Assembly (NCBI GenBank): GCA_001515945.1
Contig: LOER01000030.1
Coordinates: 1-60,735, forward strand
Reading direction: 5' to 3'
Origin: Desulfitibacter sp. BRH_c19
Lineage (GTDB): Bacteria > Bacillota > DSM-16504 > Desulfitibacterales > Desulfitibacteraceae
DNA length: 60,735 nt
The translations under genes were made by a program, and so were the position numbers. Under the pieces are notes generated by a model, which saw nothing but the letters and a program-made list of their open reading frames with translations, was not told where the DNA came from and did not search any database. Positions 53,978 to 60,735 of the stretch are shown piece by piece. The number at the start of each line of letters is the position of its first letter. Position 1 is the stretch's first letter.

Positions 53978-54439
53978 TCAACCACTAGATAAAACTTGTA
54001 GGACTTCATTGATATTTGGTAGCTGTCCCGATGGATAAACTTTGACCCATTTCACCTTTCCATTTTCATCTATGATGATATTAGCCCGTTCAGATACTCC
54101 TTTAGTCTCGTTAAATATCCCATAGTCCCTGGCTACTTTGCCGTGGGGCCAAAAATCAGCAGGAAGACTAACATTTTTAATCAGAAGTACTGTTGCCCAT
54201 ACTTCCTTACATGGTTGGGAATCTACACTAAATCCCAGGGGAACGGTGTTAAGATTTTGGAAATTTTGCCAATTATTTTCTAAGGCTCTCATTTGATCAG
54301 TACAAACTGCCGTCCATGCCAGAGGATGCCAGGAAAGAAGTATTTTTTTCCCTTTAAATGCAGACAAAGTAATGTTTTGCTTTTTATTATCTTTTACAGT
54401 AAAGTCCGGTGCGTCAACTCCTACTGCAATTGGATTCAC
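53978..54439 (-). CDS. Peroxiredoxin (AhpC/TSA family)
   Basis: The 153-residue thioredoxin-fold protein starts IAVGVDAPDFTVKDNKKQNI and has the peroxidatic site WHPLAWTAVCTDQMRALENN (PxxxTxxC, Cys47 or so) and a further cysteine in SVDSQPCKEVW. RANIIIDENGKVKWVKVYP is the usual C-terminal strand. It reduces peroxides with thiol donors. It carries its own terminator and no partner genes. Confidence 0.88.
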   Translation of the reverse strand: MNPIAVGVDAPDFTVKDNKKQNITLSAFKGKKILLSWHPLAWTAVCTDQMRALENNWQNFQNLNTVPLGFSVDSQPCKEVWATVLLIKNVSLPADFWPHGKVARDYGIFNETKGVSERANIIIDENGKVKWVKVYPSGQLPNINEVLQVLSSG

Positions 54440-54574
54440 AGAAGTCCTCCCTCATTTCTTCTTTTTGAATTTATTTAGATCCCTATTTATTCTAATATTA
54501 TAAGTATATCTGTTAGCCTATATACTTAAAGTCAGAAATTAATAATAACAGTTATATTACCATCCAAATAAAAA

Positions 54575-54594
54575 AATCCTCCATTTTGAGGATT
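54575..54594 (-). terminator. Terminator after the small membrane protein gene
   Basis: On the minus strand AATCCTC pairs with GAGGATT, followed by TTTTTATTTGG. Confidence 0.75.
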
Positions 54595-54656
54595 CATTAC
54601 AAGTATTTAAAATAGCATCACTTTAGTGAACGCTGTCTCTATTCATTTCAACTGAG

Positions 54657-55088
54657 TTACATATACTTTGTTTGTAAAATAATTTTTTGTAACTTTTGTG
54701 TATTACTGATACTATATCCTGTTCCAGTATCAGTACTATTCATCCACATACCCTTCCCATCACTATCGTCTAACCAGAGATATGAGGTCTTTACAGTTCC
54801 ATTCTTGTACACAACATTGACAATATAATCAGGAAATCTTACATCCATTTGCCCTTGCATTTTACCTGCTGCGTTAATTGATGATGTTACAGTTTTTATT
54901 GATTTACCTTTTAAAGACACTACTAAATTATTATCATTAATATTATCAATTTCAAAACTTGTTGCCTTGTATATATCTATTTGTTTTATATTATAAGGTA
55001 ATATATGCCACTGACTTGTTAAATAAAGTAAGTATAGCATCGAAATTACTAGGATATAAAAAAATAATTTTTTCTTTCGTTTATTCAA
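54657..55088 (-). CDS. Small membrane-anchored protein of unknown function
   Basis: The 143-residue protein has a basic N terminus and one membrane helix (LFFYILVISMLYLLYLTSQW, 9-28). A soluble domain of about 110 residues, probably outside, follows, rich in polar and beta-forming residues (GKSIKTVTSSINAAGKMQGQ; SYLWLDDSDGKGMWMNSTDT). No family is recognised. It stands alone with a clear terminator, and an N-terminal anchor with no cysteine lipobox is all that is certain. Confidence 0.7.
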   Translation of the reverse strand: MNKRKKKLFFYILVISMLYLLYLTSQWHILPYNIKQIDIYKATSFEIDNINDNNLVVSLKGKSIKTVTSSINAAGKMQGQMDVRFPDYIVNVVYKNGTVKTSYLWLDDSDGKGMWMNSTDTGTGYSISNTQKLQKIILQTKYM

Positions 55089-55188
55089 GTTGTCCTCTCC
55101 CTAACATATGGAGCATTGATTTATGGTTATATAGACGTTAATCTAATCAATAAAGTTTCTTATAGATACTGCAGATCAGCTCAGAAAT

Positions 55189-55506
55189 TCAGTTCAAAAG
55201 ATAACGAGCTAACAATCCAATAATTGCTCCAATCACAACAGAAGGAAGAAAGATTTTTACTTTCTTAATTACTATTGCTGTGGCAAGGCAGCCTATAAGA
55301 ACTGGAATTGAAATAACTAGTTGTCCATCCGTTGGAACTAAGATTTGTTTGATAATAAGTGCCGCTATTATTCCAATTGGCACGTAATTAAAATATAAGC
55401 GCAAGGTAGGGCTCATCTCTCGTCCTGCCATTACTTCGACACCGATGATGCGTGATATATAAGTAGTAACGGAAAGTAATCCTATTAGAATCCAATGATT
55501 AAGCAT
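55189..55506 (-). CDS. azlD: AzlD-type branched-chain amino acid exporter small subunit
   Basis: The 105-residue membrane protein has about four helices (WILIGLLSVTTYISRIIGVE; LYFNYVPIGIIAALIIKQIL; VVIGAIIGLLARYLL). This matches the AzlD/YgaH small subunit. It overlaps azlC by 8 nt, the usual arrangement, and the two exclude branched-chain amino acids or analogues from the cell. Confidence 0.88.
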   Translation of the reverse strand: MLNHWILIGLLSVTTYISRIIGVEVMAGREMSPTLRLYFNYVPIGIIAALIIKQILVPTDGQLVISIPVLIGCLATAIVIKKVKIFLPSVVIGAIIGLLARYLLN

Positions 55507-56188
55507 CTTGAGCCCCCCTCTTTAAATAAAGACCTACAAGCGGTGCTAAAACACCAGTAATAATGATCGTAAATTCATTACCAGGCATTAAATATTCGAG
55601 CGAGATTGCTATCATCGCACCAGCGAACGCGGTTGCAATTATTGGTTTTCCTTTAAGACTAGGGATAAGAAGGGCTACAAAAGTAATTGGAAATGCTAGG
55701 TCTAAACCCCATTTTTGCGGATCAACTTGGTTTCCAATTAGGGCTCCAATGAACGAAGAACAAGCCCAAGCAATATAGAAAGTACCAATAACTATTCCAA
55801 AATAAAGAGGATCTGGTCCATGTTTTTTAAACCTTGAACTGCCCAAAACAAAAGGCTCATCTGACACACCAAAAGATAACAACCATCTCCACTTTTTAGC
55901 AGGAGCAAGACCTTCGGCAAGGGCAGCTCCGTATAACAAATTACGTAAATTTAATAAAACAGAGGTAAAAAGAACACTTGCCACACTTGCCCCCGTAGTC
56001 AACATTGCGACGGCTACCATTTGTACAGACCCGGAAAACACCAACAAAGACATTGCCACTACACCCACTAAGCTAAAATTGGCTTGATTCGCGAGTACGC
56101 CATAGGATAAACCATATGTCGCAATAGCGATTGCTAGTGGCAAAGCTTCCATAAATCCAGTTTTTATAGTTTCTATATTTTCATCCAC
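55499..56188 (-). CDS. azlC: AzlC-type branched-chain amino acid exporter large subunit
   Basis: The 229-residue protein has the AzlC pattern LPLAIAIATYGLSYGVLANQ, SGSVQMVAVAMLTTGASVAS, LLNLRNLLYGAALAEGL and SFGVSDEPFVLGSSRFKKHG, with about seven helices. It partners AzlD. AAGGTGG lies before the ATG. It is the first gene of the pair, with no Lrp-type regulator next to it. Confidence 0.9.
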   Translation of the reverse strand: MDENIETIKTGFMEALPLAIAIATYGLSYGVLANQANFSLVGVVAMSLLVFSGSVQMVAVAMLTTGASVASVLFTSVLLNLRNLLYGAALAEGLAPAKKWRWLLSFGVSDEPFVLGSSRFKKHGPDPLYFGIVIGTFYIAWACSSFIGALIGNQVDPQKWGLDLAFPITFVALLIPSLKGKPIIATAFAGAMIAISLEYLMPGNEFTIIITGVLAPLVGLYLKRGAQDA

Positions 56189-56516
56189 CTTAAAAACAAC
56201 CCCTTATTTCATTTGATAACTAACCACCGCTATTTTCTGAGGCCCGAAAGTGAATTTAGAAAAATTCCACTCGACGCTAAAAAATCTGTCTATGTCGCAA
56301 AACATCAATAGCCTAAACAATATAAACCATACCGATAACATGTTCTGATAGAAACCCTAAAAAGTTAATCTGTGGAATGTAAAATAAGCATAATATGGAG
56401 TATAATTTATAGTTTATTATAATATAAAAATCATCACATTAGCATATTTAAATTAACTTTTGTACACTATACTATCCAAAAGGTGTAGTCAGATTTTTAA
56501 ATCGAAGTAGGAAAAA
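56189..56516. other. AT-rich gap with no gene seen
   Basis: This 328-bp stretch between azlC and the gene remnant is AT-rich and has no supported coding frame. No T-box is visible ahead of azlC: the conserved GGGTGGNACCGCG block is absent. Confidence 0.5.
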
Positions 56517-56777
56517 ATGAACATAGAAAAAATCTTGGAAAGAGGGAGATGTGGGGAAAACATATTGGCACCAACCTGAGGCAAATCTGTATTAATAAAA
56601 AAATCAGCATGTAGACGTTGTGGCCAAACAAATCAAGCTCAGCAAATGAACATTGATTAAAACGAACACGAGGAAGCTAATCGTACATTGTCCTACCTAC
56701 AACCTAGCATGGAATATTGCTCGGAATTACACCAGTCAGGGAGGATGGAAGGAAGTGTAACATTTACCCAAACTTAG
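56517..56777 (+). pseudogene. Decayed gene remnant beside the CRISPR array
   Basis: One frame of 87 codons runs from ATG 56517 to TAG 56775, with two internal stops (TGA at 56577, TAA at 56658). It reads MNIEKILERGRCGENILAPT, KSACRRCGQTNQAQQMNID and NEHEEANRTLSYLQPSMEYC, with a CxxC pair. The GC content is higher than in the neighbouring gap, which supports coding origin. I do not recognise the family; a transposase or a phage gene would be guesses. Confidence 0.35.
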
Positions 56778-56829
56778 CACATTCTCTTCTCGGATAGTAC
56801 TCACAAGCAAAGATTGATAGACTTGTAGT

Positions 56830-60735
<3,906 letters not shown>

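Noticed and set aside
56189-56516. T-box leader upstream of azlC
   Set aside because: The conserved antiterminator block GGGTGGNACCGCG is not present.

Overview
The window looks like chromosome from a low-GC, strictly anaerobic Gram-positive bacterium of the Clostridia type. Supporting signs are AT-rich DNA, strong AGGAGG ribosome binding sites with occasional GTG and TTG starts, glycyl-radical chemistry, one-carbon folate enzymes (folD, fchA), a tungstate uptake operon under a molybdenum/tungsten-cofactor riboswitch, an LTA-synthase-like enzyme and a YetF-like membrane protein. The species cannot be named from the sequence. All residue comparisons with characterised enzymes are from memory, because no database search was possible.

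Left part (1-8350). A truncated MttB-type corrinoid methyltransferase and a BCCT transporter lie left of an operon of two BMC-H shell proteins and an amidohydrolase-fold protein. Divergent from that operon is a glycyl radical enzyme with its activase. The glycyl radical enzyme carries, at a constant offset of five residues, every active-site residue I recall for isethionate sulfite-lyase (IslA), so I read the locus as desulfonation of isethionate to acetaldehyde and sulfite linked to a microcompartment. Three sigma-54-type promoters (GG-N10-GC) precede the transporter, the shell operon and islA, which suggests one RpoN-dependent regulon. No aldehyde dehydrogenase, sulfite reductase, pentameric shell protein or enhancer-binding activator is visible. 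An orphan phosphotransacylase PduL, the usual microcompartment acyl-phosphate enzyme, is encoded 37 kb away at 44.9 kb.

Middle part (8.4-38.6 kb). This holds a PrcB-like lipoprotein, a fusion of an HU DNA-binding domain to a MinD/FlhG-type ATPase, RodZ, an orphan PAS histidine kinase, garR-hyi, and a DUF362 ferredoxin protein. Next come the tungstate block (a ModE-like regulator fused to a TupA-like sensor, tupCBA, and the riboswitch), two membrane exporters, fchA-folD, a BcrAB-type ABC transporter with its two-component system, and a set of envelope genes (YetF-like, rhomboid, phosphoesterase, beta-propeller, PadR plus FtsW-like, LTA synthase-like). The part ends with an RlmA-type methyltransferase.

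Right part (38.7-60.7 kb). This holds an arsenic operon (arsC, a CC-motif protein, acr3, arsR, a truncated arsD, a SigZ-type sigma factor and DUF2703), pduL, a membrane diguanylate cyclase, a GntR/YtrA-type ABC transporter, a Trk/Ktr potassium system with two channel subunits and one gating subunit, a peroxiredoxin and azlCD. The last 3.9 kb is a CRISPR array of 54 identical-looking 37-nt repeats with 53 spacers and no cas genes in view. Its repeat suggests leftward transcription, with the leader beyond the right edge. Several gene remnants (709-786, 39281-39436, 53604-53769, 56517-56777) show past deletions.
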